A stretch of 64,000 nt of DNA, taken from the NCBI RefSeq assembly GCF_006715485.1, contig NZ_VFNH01000001.1:1798001-1862000 (forward strand), given 5' to 3'. A program made the translations under genes and the position numbers. Positions within the stretch are counted from its first letter, which is position 1; each line of letters starts with the position of its first letter. Positions 31,801 through 38,532 of the stretch are shown piece by piece. This DNA comes from Herbaspirillum sp. SJZ107. GTDB taxonomy: Bacteria; Pseudomonadota; Gammaproteobacteria; Burkholderiales; Burkholderiaceae_D. The notes under the pieces were generated by a model. That model made no database searches. It saw only the letters and a list, made by a program, of their open reading frames with translations, and was not told where the DNA came from.

Positions 31801-33018
31801 CACGTCAGTCATGATCGAGGCCGGGAAGTTGCCCGAGCGCGCAGCGTCGATCGCGCGGTCGTCGATGTCCGAGGCGAACACCTGGAACGCCGGGGGGTGC
31901 TCCATCTGCGCAGCCTGGTCGGCCAGCAGCATGGCCATCGAATACGCTTCCTCGCCGCTGGAACAGGCCGCAACCCAGGCACGCACTTCGTCGCCCGGGC
32001 CCTTGTCCTTGAACAGCTCGGGCACCACCTCGCGCTCGAGCGCCTCGAAGGCTTCGCGGTCGCGGAAGAAATTGGTGACGCCGATCAGCATGTCGTCCAG
32101 CAGCAGCTTGTGCTCGCTGGCGTCGGCTTCGAGCAGGTCGCGGTACTCGGGCAGCGTATGCGCCTGGCGCACCTGCATGCGCCTTTCGATGCGGCGCAGC
32201 ACGGTGGCGCGCTTGTAGTGGCGGAAGTCGTGCCCGGTGTGGCTCAGCAGCATGCCGATCACGTCCTGCAGCGCGCGCTCGGCCTCGGCCACGTCCTCTT
32301 CGGTCGGCGGCCGGTCGACCTGGCCGATGTCCTCGTCGCCATGCATCGGCAGCTGGATGGTCTTGGCGTTGTCCCACAGTTCGATCAGCTTCTGCGGCAT
32401 GTCGCTCACGGGCAGCACGAAATCGACCGCGCCGGTGCGGATCGCCGCCGCCGGCATGCCGTCGTGCTCGGCGTCGGCCGGCGCCTGGGCGATGGTGACG
32501 CCGCCCTGCTCCTTGACACGTGCGATGCCGACCGCGCCGTCGGATCCGGTGCCCGACAGCACGATCGCAATGGCGCGCTCGCGGTGCACCGAAGCCAGGG
32601 TGCGGAAGAACAGGTCGATCGCGACGTGCTGGCCGCGCGGGCGCTCCAGCTCGCCGACCGTCAACAGCCCGTCCATCATCGACATATGCTGGTTGGGGGC
32701 GATCACGTACACATGGCCGGGCTGGATCTGGACCTGGGACGTGACCTGCACCACCGGCATGCGCGTGGCGCGCTGCAGGATTGCCGCCGCCGAGCTCGGA
32801 TGCTTGGGCGACAGGTGCAGGATAACCACGAAGGCCATCTCGCTCACCGCCGGCATGTTCTCGAACAGCGTCTGCAACGCCGACAGGCCGCCGGCGGAGG
32901 CGCCGATGCCGACCACGGGGAAATGCAGTGTGCTGGGAACGACACCCGGATCGTGGGGCAGCGCAACGGATTCGGCAGTGGAATCGTACATCTTGGTAGC
33001 AACGGATGAACAAGCCAT
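28825..33018 (-). CDS. CheB-CheR-PAS hybrid histidine kinase fusion
   Basis: A 1397-residue soluble multidomain protein. Approximate order: CheB-type methylesterase 30-215 (Ser in GIGASAGG, Asp in GSDGAVGI), CheR N- and C-terminal methyltransferase domains 235-495, a PAS-like segment, a heptad-repeat coiled coil about 665-740 rich in EEL repeats, two PAS domains, HisKA with His in MSHELRHP, an ATPase domain, and a C-terminal receiver with Asp in ISDISMPE. The fusion of both receptor-modification enzymes to a kinase is a recognised architecture in environmental proteobacteria, but its targets are poorly known. No chemoreceptor, cheA or cheW is nearby. The start is poorly supported by ribosome-site sequence. 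Confidence 0.88.
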   Translation of the reverse strand: MACSSVATKMYDSTAESVALPHDPGVVPSTLHFPVVGIGASAGGLSALQTLFENMPAVSEMAFVVILHLSPKHPSSAAAILQRATRMPVVQVTSQVQIQPGHVYVIAPNQHMSMMDGLLTVGELERPRGQHVAIDLFFRTLASVHRERAIAIVLSGTGSDGAVGIARVKEQGGVTIAQAPADAEHDGMPAAAIRTGAVDFVLPVSDMPQKLIELWDNAKTIQLPMHGDEDIGQVDRPPTEEDVAEAERALQDVIGMLLSHTGHDFRHYKRATVLRRIERRMQVRQAHTLPEYRDLLEADASEHKLLLDDMLIGVTNFFRDREAFEALEREVVPELFKDKGPGDEVRAWVAACSSGEEAYSMAMLLADQAAQMEHPPAFQVFASDIDDRAIDAARSGNFPASIMTDVAPSRLRQYFTKEDDRYRIRKPLRDRILFASHNLLRDPPFSRLDLVSCRNLLIYLTRDVQVRVLQTFHFALKPGGYLFLGTSESAESVAEYFVPVDKKNRIYRARTDNRPAHHQNPSSAVYGTRLPEVSRPKLPGKRQFSYAELHQRALAQSAPPSAVLDADGNIVHMSEQAGRFLRMGGGEPSRNVLSLVLPELRLDLRSAMYQATQHGTAVECRPIELADKEAMGTVVMTVRPYRDPEAENEFLLVLFNPVEAASDKAIPARPNGSHDVVLAQLEAELARKREQLQETLENSEISTEELRASNEELQAINEELRSATEELETSKEELQSVNEELVTVNYELKVKVEETGKANDDLNNLIASTDIATIFVDSGLRIKRFTPRAADLFSIITSDVGRSLLDLTHKLDYDQLAEDVSATFDTLRVVEREVRSNDGRYYIVRLLPYRTNEDRIEGAVMTFFDITLRRHAEEQARASEARMRMVAESANDFAIITQDELGRTTSWNKGAETLFGYSEQEMLGQVLDRLFTPEDVARGAPADELRRAREDGRAEDERWHVRKDGSRFFCSGVTTPLRGEDGRGQLYGYAKIARDETARERQGKEREQALNREQAERCDAENAAALKDEFLAVMSHELRHPLNMIHINVELLSRMPELRQSPTFTRAATIIRNAVMSQAKIIDDLMDISRVRTGKLSLTMAPVVLDAVVQGIVDVARSDPAAKDLTIEMHGSADGATVLADVVRVEQVVMNLLSNAVKFTPRFGRIEARLSREDGFVRIDVIDNGQGIAPTFLPHVFDMYGQSMSVTTRSKGGLGIGLALVREIIGLHGGRVEAASDGIGKGARFTLWLPLLDSKATPLPGAAADDDEGMSGLRILLVDDMEDMLHVFQSLLEMSGATVFAATGALQGLDILAREDIDLLISDISMPEIDGYEFLRRAHAMPKYANLPAVAITGMRRDADIAEARAAGFSAHLGKPVSVERLNAVVRELLPRRGKGA

Positions 33019-33045
33019 GAGTCTAGTCGATCCGCGCTACATTTT

Positions 33046-33082
33046 GGGGAAAGATTGTGAAAAAAATCACAATCTTTGCCCC
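33046..33082. repeat. hairpin with six-A loop upstream of the CheB-CheR kinase
   Basis: The arm GGGGAAAGATTGTGA (33046-33060) pairs with TCACAATCTTTGCCCC (33067-33082) with one bulged C and a loop of six A. It lies 28 bases before the kinase start and 71 after the beta-lactamase-like gene. No T-tract follows the stem on either strand, so it may be a transcript end without a tail or a leader element of the kinase. Confidence 0.6.
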
Positions 33083-33124
33083 GAAGATGTCGCCTATTCC
33101 CCTCTGTTAGCGAAAGGACGGTGC

Positions 33125-33138
33125 CGCAAACGTTTGCG
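33125..33138. promoter_or_regulatory. palindrome resembling a LacI-family operator
   Basis: CGCAAACGTTTGCG is a perfect 14-base palindrome with the central CG typical of LacI/PurR-type operators. It lies about 106 bases before the CheB-CheR kinase start and 15 after the end of the beta-lactamase-like gene. Which regulator reads it is unknown. It differs from the TGGAAA-type sites elsewhere in the window. Confidence 0.4.
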
Positions 33139-33153
33139 ACAACAGCAGTTGTG

Positions 33154-34311
33154 TCATGGCTGGGCGTAATCGCTGTATTCCCACGACCACGGCATGTCGG
33201 TTTCGCCGAGCGCCAGGCGCGCCAGTTCCGGATACAGCTGCCCGGCGCGGACGTCGTTGGAAAGGAACACGACGCAGCGCTGGCCCTGTTCCAGGCACAG
33301 CGCCATGTTCGCGGTCCACTCGTCATGCCCGCCCTTGAACCAGGCCGGGCCACTGCGATCTGTGAAGCTCACCACCCCGAGCCCCGCGGCCAGGCCCTGC
33401 GGCCAGGCCACTGCCGACCCGCCCTCGAGGGTCGGGAACTGGTGCTTCGAGGTGATCGGCAGCCAGCCCTTGACCAGCGCCGCGCGGCTGTCCGGACTGA
33501 GGCCCTCGCCGCGCATGATGCCGGCCCACAGCTTGGCCTGGTCGGCGATGGTGGTGTCCATCGAGCCGGCCGCGCGCACCCGGTAGCGCCGCTCGTGCGG
33601 GTGGACCACGCCGTCGAAGGCATAGCCCTCGGCCGCGTTCTCTGAAAACTCGGGGCGCCAGCGCATGCTGGTGCGGGTCATGCCGAAGCGGTCGAACACG
33701 CGCCGCTGCATCTCGTAGCCGACGTCCAGACCGAGGCCGGCTTCCAGCACCATCTGCAGCAGCAAATAGCCTTCGCCGGAATAGGCGTAGCGGGTACCCG
33801 GCTCGAAGTGGATGCGCAGGCGCTCGTCCGCCTCCAGCCAGCGGAAGTTGGCGAAGCCGGCACTGTGCATCAGCAGCATGCGCGGGGTGATGCTCTTCCA
33901 GCGCGGTTCGTCGGCCAGGTCGGCGTAGTCGAACTGGCGCTCGCGGTAGAACGGCAACGGCCGCGGCAGCAGCCGCGGGAGCGGGGCGTCGAGGTCAATT
34001 TTGCCTTCGTCGGCCAGCTGCAGCACCATGTAGGCAAACGCGGTCTTGGACAGCGACGCGCCGTACATGATGGTGTCCGGCGCCAGCGGCTGGCCCAGCG
34101 CCGCGTTGCGCTGGCCAAACACGCGCACCTTGTCCACCTTGCCGCCGGCGATGGTGGCGAAGGCCAGCCCCTGTACGCCCTCGCGCCGCATCACGCGCTG
34201 GATCTCGTTGTCGGCCAGCGTGCGTGCGGGGCGCATCTGGGTGCTGCAGGCCGCCAGCAAGGCCAGTGGCAGGCAGGCCAGCGCAAGGCCGAGTCGTTTT
34301 GTTGTTTTCAT
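33154..34311 (-). CDS. beta-lactamase/serine hydrolase family lipoprotein
   Basis: A 385-residue protein with a lipoprotein signal whose lipobox LLAAC places the lipidated Cys at residue 22. The penicillin-recognising fold shows Ser86-Leu-Ser-Lys89 as the SxxK nucleophile motif and YSG from Tyr177 as the second motif. Such proteins include class C-like esterases and D-aminopeptidases as well as beta-lactamases, so antibiotic resistance should not be assumed. It follows GH16 by 44 bases. A GC hairpin (arms 34312-34319 and 34337-34344) abuts its start codon, and no ribosome site is evident. Confidence 0.85.
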   Translation of the reverse strand: MKTTKRLGLALACLPLALLAACSTQMRPARTLADNEIQRVMRREGVQGLAFATIAGGKVDKVRVFGQRNAALGQPLAPDTIMYGASLSKTAFAYMVLQLADEGKIDLDAPLPRLLPRPLPFYRERQFDYADLADEPRWKSITPRMLLMHSAGFANFRWLEADERLRIHFEPGTRYAYSGEGYLLLQMVLEAGLGLDVGYEMQRRVFDRFGMTRTSMRWRPEFSENAAEGYAFDGVVHPHERRYRVRAAGSMDTTIADQAKLWAGIMRGEGLSPDSRAALVKGWLPITSKHQFPTLEGGSAVAWPQGLAAGLGVVSFTDRSGPAWFKGGHDEWTANMALCLEQGQRCVVFLSNDVRAGQLYPELARLALGETDMPWSWEYSDYAQP

Positions 34312-34344
34312 AGGGCGCCATGATGCCACGGCGGCCGGCGCCCT
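34312..34344 (-). other. hairpin abutting the start codon of the serine hydrolase gene
   Basis: AGGGCGCC (34312-34319) and GGCGCCCT (34337-34344) are perfect eight-base complements with a 17-base loop. The stem ends one base before the ATG at 34311 in the GH16-serine hydrolase intercistronic gap. It could limit translation or stabilise the GH16 message. Confidence 0.5.
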
Positions 34345-34355
34345 GCACTCCCGGT

Positions 34356-35177
34356 TCAGCGCGCGCGCCTGTACACCCGCACGTAATCGACCAGCATCTG
34401 CTGCGGCAGCGGCGTGGTGGCATCCGGATAGCCGGGCCAGAACCCGCCCACGGCCAGGTTGAGGATCACGAAGAAGGGGCGCTCGAACACCCACTCGCCG
34501 CCAACCGTGTCGGGGCGCTCGGTATGGTACAGGATGCCGTCGCGGTACCAGCGGATCACGCCAGGCTCCCATTCGAGCGCGAACACGTGGAAGTCGTCGG
34601 CGTAGGCGCCCTTTTCCAGCGCCTGCGGACGCCCCGGTCCCTTGGCGCCGGAATAGCCAGGACCGTGCAGCGTGCCGTGCACCAGGTTTGGCTCCTTGCC
34701 GATGTTTTCCATGATGTCGATCTCGCCGCAGCGCGGCCACTGGATGGTGCGGCAGTCGGCACCGAGCAGCCAGAACGCCGGCCAGATGCCCTGCCCGCGC
34801 GGGATCTTGATGCGCGCCTCGTAGCGGCCGTGGGTGCGTTCGACCAGGTCCTGGGTCTTGATGCGCGCCGAGGTATACGCCATGCCGCCCATGTTTTCGC
34901 GGCGCGCCTCGATCACCAGCATGCCCTTGTCGATGCGCAGGTTGTCCGGGCGCGCGGTATAGAACTGCTTTTCGTCGTTGCCGTTCTTCGGATCGCCGGT
35001 CTCCTCGACCCATTTGGTATGGTCGAGCGCCGGGCCGTCGAACTCGTCGTGCCAGTCGAGCACCCAGCCGGACGGCGCGGGAACCGGGGCGGACGTGTCG
35101 GCTGCCGCTCCCGCGGCTGCGCTCAAGGCGAGCCCTGCGATAGCCGCCGCCAGTACGCTTTTTATATAGTGATGCAT
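34356..35177 (-). CDS. GH16 family endo-beta-glucanase (laminarinase-like)
   Basis: A 273-residue exported enzyme with a signal peptide of about 26 residues. The GH16 catalytic motif is GEIDIMENIG with Glu152, Asp154 and Glu157; the extra Met before the second Glu is typical of beta-1,3-glucanases rather than lichenases. Other family features are WHDEFDG near the start and the IWPAFWLLG segment. It probably cleaves beta-1,3-glucans such as laminarin outside the cell or in the periplasm. The ATG at 35177 follows a GGAG site. An operator sits 24 bases upstream of it, tying it to the divergent receptor operon. Confidence 0.93.
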   Translation of the reverse strand: MHHYIKSVLAAAIAGLALSAAAGAAADTSAPVPAPSGWVLDWHDEFDGPALDHTKWVEETGDPKNGNDEKQFYTARPDNLRIDKGMLVIEARRENMGGMAYTSARIKTQDLVERTHGRYEARIKIPRGQGIWPAFWLLGADCRTIQWPRCGEIDIMENIGKEPNLVHGTLHGPGYSGAKGPGRPQALEKGAYADDFHVFALEWEPGVIRWYRDGILYHTERPDTVGGEWVFERPFFVILNLAVGGFWPGYPDATTPLPQQMLVDYVRVYRRAR

Positions 35178-35200
35178 CGTGTCTCCGTTTCTTGGAATCA

Positions 35201-35218
35201 TTTGGAAACGATCCCAAA
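35201..35218. promoter_or_regulatory. LacI-type operator A, GH16 promoter
   Basis: TTTGGAAACGATCCCAAA is an imperfect palindrome around a central CG and shares the GGAAACG half-site with the other three copies. On the minus strand a -10-like TATAGT lies at 35234-35229, so the operator would sit at or just after the transcription start of GH16. Confidence 0.65.
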
Positions 35219-35305
35219 TGGTGGCTCGACTATAGCATTTTCGGCATGAGTGTTGCGTGCGCCCCGCGCCGGCGGCGTCTGCCGGCGGCACCGGAGAATA
35301 TTCCG

Positions 35306-35334
35306 TTGACAATTTTTTTTCTTGAACATAAGAT
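35306..35334 (+). promoter_or_regulatory. sigma-70 promoter of the receptor-halogenase operon
   Basis: TTGACA at 35306-35311, a 17-base spacer and TAAGAT at 35329-35334 give a near-consensus housekeeping promoter. The predicted start is near 35341, immediately before the operator at 35346-35365, so repressor binding would block early elongation. Confidence 0.8.
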
Positions 35335-35345
35335 TCCTGCAACTT

Positions 35346-35365
35346 GTATGGAAACGTTTCCATAC
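35346..35365. promoter_or_regulatory. LacI-type operator B, perfect palindrome
   Basis: The 20-base sequence with core TATGGAAACGTTTCCATA is perfectly self-complementary. It lies just downstream of a near-consensus promoter and 78 bases before the receptor start codon. It is the best of four related sites in the window and probably the strongest binding site. Confidence 0.8.
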
Positions 35366-35443
35366 CGGCCGAGAAAAGCTGGAGAGAGTACGGCACCGCT
35401 AGCACGGTCACCGGTTCCAAGAAAAAAACAGGAGACAACAACG

Positions 35444-38428
35444 ATGCATCACCCCAAGGTAACCCCAAAACTGATCAGCCTGGCGGTGGCCGGCGCCTGC
35501 GCGGCCTTCGTCCTGCCGGGCTACGCCCAGGACGGCAACAGCCCATCCGATACCTCGGTGCCCACCGGCGCGGTGCAGGCCGCACCGGTCCAGCAGGTCG
35601 TGGTCAGCGGCATCCGCGCCTCGATGGCCTCGTCGCTGAACCTGAAGCGCAACGCCGACGGCATCGTCGACGGCATCGTCGCCGAAGACATCGGCAAGTT
35701 CCCCGATACCAACCTGGCCGAGGCGCTGCAGCGCATTTCCGGCGTGTCGATCGACCGCTCGATCGGCGAAGGCTCGAAAGTCACCGTGCGCGGCGTCGGC
35801 CCCGACTTCAACATGGTGCTGCTGAACGGCCGCCAGATGCCGACCTCGAACCTGGACGACCGCAACGGCCGCGCCTTCGACTTCGCCAACCTGGCCTCGG
35901 AAGCGATCTCGCAGCTGCAGGTGTACAAGACCAGCCGTTCCGAGACGCCGGTCGGCGGCCTCGGCGCGACCATCAACGTGATCACCGCGCGCCCGTTCGA
36001 CAAGATGGGCACCTGGTCCAGCATCGGCATCAAGGCGGTGCACGACACCACCAACAACAACCTGCCGGGCGACGTCAAGGCCAGCAGCTCGACCACGCCG
36101 GAATTCTCGGGCATCTATTCCACCACCTCGAAGGACGGGCGCTGGGGTATCGGCATCAGCGCCAGCTACCAGGAGCGCAACCTGGGCTACAACCAGGCCT
36201 CGGTGTCGAGCGGCTGGAAAGGCCCGTACCGCGGCGACGAGAGCGGCTGGGGCACGATTCCGCCGGCCGGTTCGCCGGCCGTGACCAACCACCCGAAACC
36301 GGGCGACGTCTATGAGGTGCCGCAGAACCTGAACTACAGCTTCAGCGGTGTCAAGCGCCAGCGTACCAACGGCCAGCTGACCCTGCAGTTCGCGCCGGTC
36401 AAGGACCTGACCACCACCCTTGATTACACCTACTCGGAAAACAAGATCCAGACCCGCCGCAACGACGTCTCGGCGTGGTTCAACTTCGGCGAGTCCACGT
36501 CGACCTGGACCGACGGCCCGGTCGCCGCGCCGCTGGTCTACACCGAAGTCAACCGCGACCCCCGGCCTGCCGGCGACATCGCGATGGGCGCCGGCGACTT
36601 CGCCACCAAGAGCGAAAACAAGTCGCTCGGCTTCAACGCCCAGTGGCGCGCTAGCGCCGACCTCAAGCTGGAATTCGACGCCCACCACTCCACCGCGGAG
36701 TCCAAGGCCGACAGCCCCTTCGGTTCCTTCAACACCCTGGGCACCGCCAGCTTCAGCCGCGGCACCACCTCGGTCGACTTCTCGCAGGAATTCCCGGTGC
36801 TGAGCATCCAGGGTGCGGACTTCGTGCGCGCGCCGCAGCAGGTGACCGGCTCCAACTTCCAGAACCGCTACGTCAAGAGTACCGTCGACCAGGTCCAGGC
36901 CAAGGGCCGCCTGCGCGTGCTGGAGTCCTCGAACCTGAACTTCGGTCTCGGCGCCACCAAGATCGGCAACCGCTCGGCCGAGTCCAACAACCAGAGCGAC
37001 ACCTGGGGCGGCGCCACCCGGGCGGAGGACTACGCCAGCAGCCTGTGGCATCCGGAAACCGTGCGCGGCTACTTCGACCAGCTGAACGGCAGCAACAACC
37101 CGAACCTGTTCAACAACTTCTACACCTTCAACTTCAACGAAGTGCGCGAAGCGGCCGCCCGCGCCACCGGCAAGCCGCAGTTGTACACCGCCAACAGCAA
37201 CTTCAACACCTTCCAGCGTATCCGCGAGAAGTCGAAGTACGCCTACCTGCAGCTCAATACCGACTGGGATACGGCGATGCCGATGCACACCGCGGTCGGC
37301 TTCCGCTACGAGAAGACCGACGTGGTCTCGCCAGCCGAGGTGCCGACCGCGACCGGCATCAGCTGGGGTTCGCAGAACGAGTTCAGCGTGCTGCAGGGCC
37401 CGACGGTCAGCACCTCGCTGGGCGGCAGGTACCACAACCTGCTGCCGAGCCTGGACTGGGACATGGACGTGCGCCCGGACATGAAGGTGCGCGCCAGCTA
37501 CGGCGAAACCATCGGCCGGCCACGCTACGACCAGATCGCCGGCGGCCTGGTGCTGAGCACCCTGGCGCGGGTCGAGGGCGGCACCGGTTCGCAGGGCAAC
37601 CCGGGCCTGAAGCCGGTGCATTCGAAGAACCTCGACCTGTCCTTCGAATGGTATTACGCCAAGCAGAGCTTCGCCTCGGTCAATGCGTTCTACAAGGACC
37701 TGGAAAACTACGCCGGCCAGTCGCAGCTCATCCTGCAGCCATACGGCCTGCACACCCCGGTGGGCGGCGCGCTGTGGAACGAAGCGCTGACGCGCGGCTG
37801 CACCACGGCCGACACCACCTGCATCCGCAACTACATCTTCCGCAACCACCCGACCGCACCGGGCGTGACCGCCACAGGCGTCGACGGCATCGGCAACTAC
37901 ACCGGCCAGATCGTCGGCCAGCCGGGCGACCCGGTCGCCGACTTCCGCGTGACCACCTTCTCGAACCAGAAGAAGGCGAACCTGCACGGCCTGGAATTCA
38001 ACGTCCAGCACATGTTCGGCAATTCCGGTTTCGGGCTGCAGGCCAACTACACGCTGGTGCGCTCGAGCCTGAAATACGACAACGCCTCGGTCGGCGAACA
38101 GTTCGCGCTGCCGGGCCTGTCCGATTCGGCCAACCTGGTCGGTATCTACGAAGACAGGAAGTGGGCGATCCGCGCGGCCTACAACTGGCGCGACGAGTTC
38201 CTGTCCTCGACCTTCGACGGTGCCGGTCCGAATCCGATCTACGTGGAAGCCTATGGCCAGCTCGACCTGAGCGTCGGCTACAACATCACCGAGAAGCTGA
38301 GCGTGCAGGCGGAAGCGATCAACCTCACCAACGCGACCACGCGCAGCCACGGCCGCCGCAAGGAGATGGTCGAGTACGCGACGCAGACCGGTCCGCGCTA
38401 CATGCTGGGGGCGCGCTACAAGTTCTGA
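35444..38428 (+). CDS. TonB-dependent receptor (beta-glucan/halogenase operon)
   Basis: A 994-residue outer-membrane receptor with a signal peptide ending near GYAQD. The plug domain contains SGIRASMASSLNLKRNADGIVDGI, DIGKFPDTNLAEALQRI and a VRGVGPDFN segment, the carbohydrate-type pattern; the barrel ends in LGARYKF. The frame is open upstream to 35192, but GGAG before 35444 and the signal peptide fix the start. It lies divergent to GH16 under a matching operator and probably imports beta-glucan oligosaccharides. Two halogenase-family genes follow, separated by a long palindrome. Confidence 0.93.
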   Translation: MHHPKVTPKLISLAVAGACAAFVLPGYAQDGNSPSDTSVPTGAVQAAPVQQVVVSGIRASMASSLNLKRNADGIVDGIVAEDIGKFPDTNLAEALQRISGVSIDRSIGEGSKVTVRGVGPDFNMVLLNGRQMPTSNLDDRNGRAFDFANLASEAISQLQVYKTSRSETPVGGLGATINVITARPFDKMGTWSSIGIKAVHDTTNNNLPGDVKASSSTTPEFSGIYSTTSKDGRWGIGISASYQERNLGYNQASVSSGWKGPYRGDESGWGTIPPAGSPAVTNHPKPGDVYEVPQNLNYSFSGVKRQRTNGQLTLQFAPVKDLTTTLDYTYSENKIQTRRNDVSAWFNFGESTSTWTDGPVAAPLVYTEVNRDPRPAGDIAMGAGDFATKSENKSLGFNAQWRASADLKLEFDAHHSTAESKADSPFGSFNTLGTASFSRGTTSVDFSQEFPVLSIQGADFVRAPQQVTGSNFQNRYVKSTVDQVQAKGRLRVLESSNLNFGLGATKIGNRSAESNNQSDTWGGATRAEDYASSLWHPETVRGYFDQLNGSNNPNLFNNFYTFNFNEVREAAARATGKPQLYTANSNFNTFQRIREKSKYAYLQLNTDWDTAMPMHTAVGFRYEKTDVVSPAEVPTATGISWGSQNEFSVLQGPTVSTSLGGRYHNLLPSLDWDMDVRPDMKVRASYGETIGRPRYDQIAGGLVLSTLARVEGGTGSQGNPGLKPVHSKNLDLSFEWYYAKQSFASVNAFYKDLENYAGQSQLILQPYGLHTPVGGALWNEALTRGCTTADTTCIRNYIFRNHPTAPGVTATGVDGIGNYTGQIVGQPGDPVADFRVTTFSNQKKANLHGLEFNVQHMFGNSGFGLQANYTLVRSSLKYDNASVGEQFALPGLSDSANLVGIYEDRKWAIRAAYNWRDEFLSSTFDGAGPNPIYVEAYGQLDLSVGYNITEKLSVQAEAINLTNATTRSHGRRKEMVEYATQTGPRYMLGARYKF

Positions 38429-38437
38429 GTGGCGGCG

Positions 38438-38512
38438 CCGGCCACCGGAGATGCAGTTGGCGCAAATACTTGCTGAAAAGCTAGCAACTTTGCGCTAGAC
38501 TCCGGTGGCCGG
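38438..38512. repeat. nested 75-base palindrome between receptor and first halogenase gene
   Basis: The outer arms CCGGCCACCGGAG (38438-38450) and CTCCGGTGGCCGG (38500-38512) are perfect complements. Inside, GCGCAAA (38460-38466) pairs with TTTGCGC (38489-38495) and TTGCT (38470-38474) with AGCAA (38483-38487). It follows the receptor stop by nine bases and precedes the halogenase start by 20. There is no T-tract. It could protect the receptor mRNA and lower expression of the downstream genes. Confidence 0.75.
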
Positions 38513-38532
38513 TTCCCTCCACAGGACATCTG

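Noticed and set aside
28903..33009. A 1368-codon open frame on the plus strand opposite the CheB-CheR kinase, and similar long frames opposite the bkd operon and both receptors
   Set aside because: They mirror real genes in the antisense frame, have Arg/His/Gly-rich composition with no recognisable domain and no ribosome sites. High GC codon bias keeps such frames open.
33154..34311. An antibiotic-resistance beta-lactamase
   Set aside because: The SxxK fold is shared with esterases and peptidases, the second motif is YSG, and the lipoprotein signal and glucanase context do not suggest resistance.
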